Below the pieces are notes generated by a model. It made no database searches. It was not told the DNA's origin and saw nothing but the letters and a program-made list of their open reading frames with translations. The translations under genes were made by a program, and so were the position numbers. 64,000 bases of DNA from an uncultured Clostridiaceae bacterium (GTDB lineage: Bacteria > Bacillota > Clostridia > Clostridiales > Clostridiaceae): contig CAMJGD010000002.1 of the NCBI GenBank assembly GCA_946405135.1, forward strand, positions 124,001 to 188,000, read 5' to 3'. How positions within the stretch are numbered: the stretch's first letter is position 1; the number at the start of each line of letters is the position of its first letter. Shown here piece by piece: positions 63,721-64,000 of this stretch.

Positions 63721-63816
63721 AAAACACCTCCTCGATCCAGTCTCGCCACTTAGGGTACAAAGCCCTTAAATTACTGCTCTGTTTATAAAAAACCCATTCT
63801 GTGCGGTCTACAAAAG
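63721..63816 (-). ncRNA. Ribosomal protein L21 leader RNA
   Basis: The minus strand contains AGGGCTTTGTACCCTAAGTG and then GCGAGACTGGATCGAGGAGG, the conserved core of the Firmicutes L21 leader (RF00559-type), just before the rplU start. GGGCTTTGTACCC forms its short hairpin. It is thought to mediate autogenous control by bL21. Confidence 0.85.
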
Positions 63817-63818
63817 CC

Positions 63819-63847
63819 ATTTTATCACATTCTTATATATTTGTAAA
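63819..63847 (-). promoter_or_regulatory. Sigma-A-type promoter of the rplU operon
   Basis: TTTACA (63842-63847), a 17-bp spacer and TAAAAT (63819-63824) on the minus strand. It would start transcription just ahead of the L21 leader. Confidence 0.65.
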
Positions 63848-63867
63848 GATTTTTGTCAATTTATTGT

Positions 63868-64000
63868 TTAAATTTCTATTTTGTACTTTTTTACATTTTC
63901 AATTTGATTAGCAAAAATTAAAGGTTCTACGTTAAAATATTCCACAGTAGTAACATAATTTAAGTATATATTTTTATTAAAAGCATCTATAGATTTTATA
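63868..64000 (-). CDS. C-terminal end of a protein, probably ribonuclease G/E
   Basis: The last 43 codons of a frame entering from the right edge end at the TAA at 63868-63870. The fragment reads AFNKNIYLNYVTTVEYFNVE and ends KKYKIEI. It is too short for a firm family call. In clostridia the gene upstream of rplU is commonly ribonuclease G/E (rng/rne), which is the basis for the suggested name. Confidence 0.5.
   Translation of the reverse strand, partial: IKSIDAFNKNIYLNYVTTVEYFNVEPLIFANQIENVKKYKIEI

Overview
The window is a low-GC, gene-dense stretch of a Clostridium-type (Firmicutes, class Clostridia) chromosome. The evidence is the strong AGGAGG-type ribosome binding sites, frequent TTG/GTG starts, the rplU-prp-rpmA-obgE block with an L21 leader, a selenocysteine operon whose selD is itself a selenoprotein gene, and the absence of any outer-membrane gene. 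I cannot name the species from the sequence alone. No rRNA, tRNA, CRISPR array or prophage was recognised.

Region by region. (1) 1-2250: the end of a secreted DUF4430/Big2 surface protein whose leader carries a cobalamin riboswitch. (2) 2430-22600: a 20 kb transport region. It holds an ECF importer (MptD-type S, EcfT, fused double ATPase) transcribed together with a pair of exporter-fold ABC half-transporters, two more such ABC pairs, two paralogous MATE pumps, two AraC regulators and one TetR regulator. It carries a Fur-box-like site, a perfect TetR-type palindrome, and three copies of one AraC-linked promoter element, one of which still carries the first 23 codons of a deleted S-component gene. 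My reading is an expanded metal-chelate (heme, tetrapyrrole or metallophore) and efflux locus; the substrate is inferred. (3) 22680-28230: a VanRS-like two-component system with a serine D,D-carboxypeptidase, a cupin protein, a decayed IS256-type transposase and an unknown protein. (4) 28900-32100: rlmD/rlmCD, an RDD protein, a TauE/SafE exporter and a zinc-ribbon protein.

(5) 32390-52100: a maltose/maltodextrin utilisation locus. It has a GH65 phosphorylase, an alpha-glucan phosphorylase, two GH13 enzymes, a MalEFG-type importer, a GH31 alpha-glucosidase, beta-phosphoglucomutase, two paralogous LacI regulators and a second sugar importer. Neither importer has its own ATPase. A shared 14-bp operator (consensus TGCAANCGNTTGCA) recurs at the promoters, twice just downstream of a near-consensus sigma-A promoter. 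The second importer plus its LacI gene lies between 70-bp near-identical direct repeats, which suggests a duplicated or mobile cassette.

(6) 52150-64000: housekeeping genes: a DUF350 protein, selB-selA-selD, comEA, a dacF-like carboxypeptidase, an rluD-like synthase, yqeK-nadD, yhbY, obgE, rpmA-prp-rplU with the L21 leader, and the end of a probable ribonuclease G/E gene. Maltodextrins imported by the region 5 transporters would be cut by GH13/GH31 enzymes and split by phosphorolysis to alpha- and beta-glucose-1-phosphate, the latter fed to glycolysis by PgmB.
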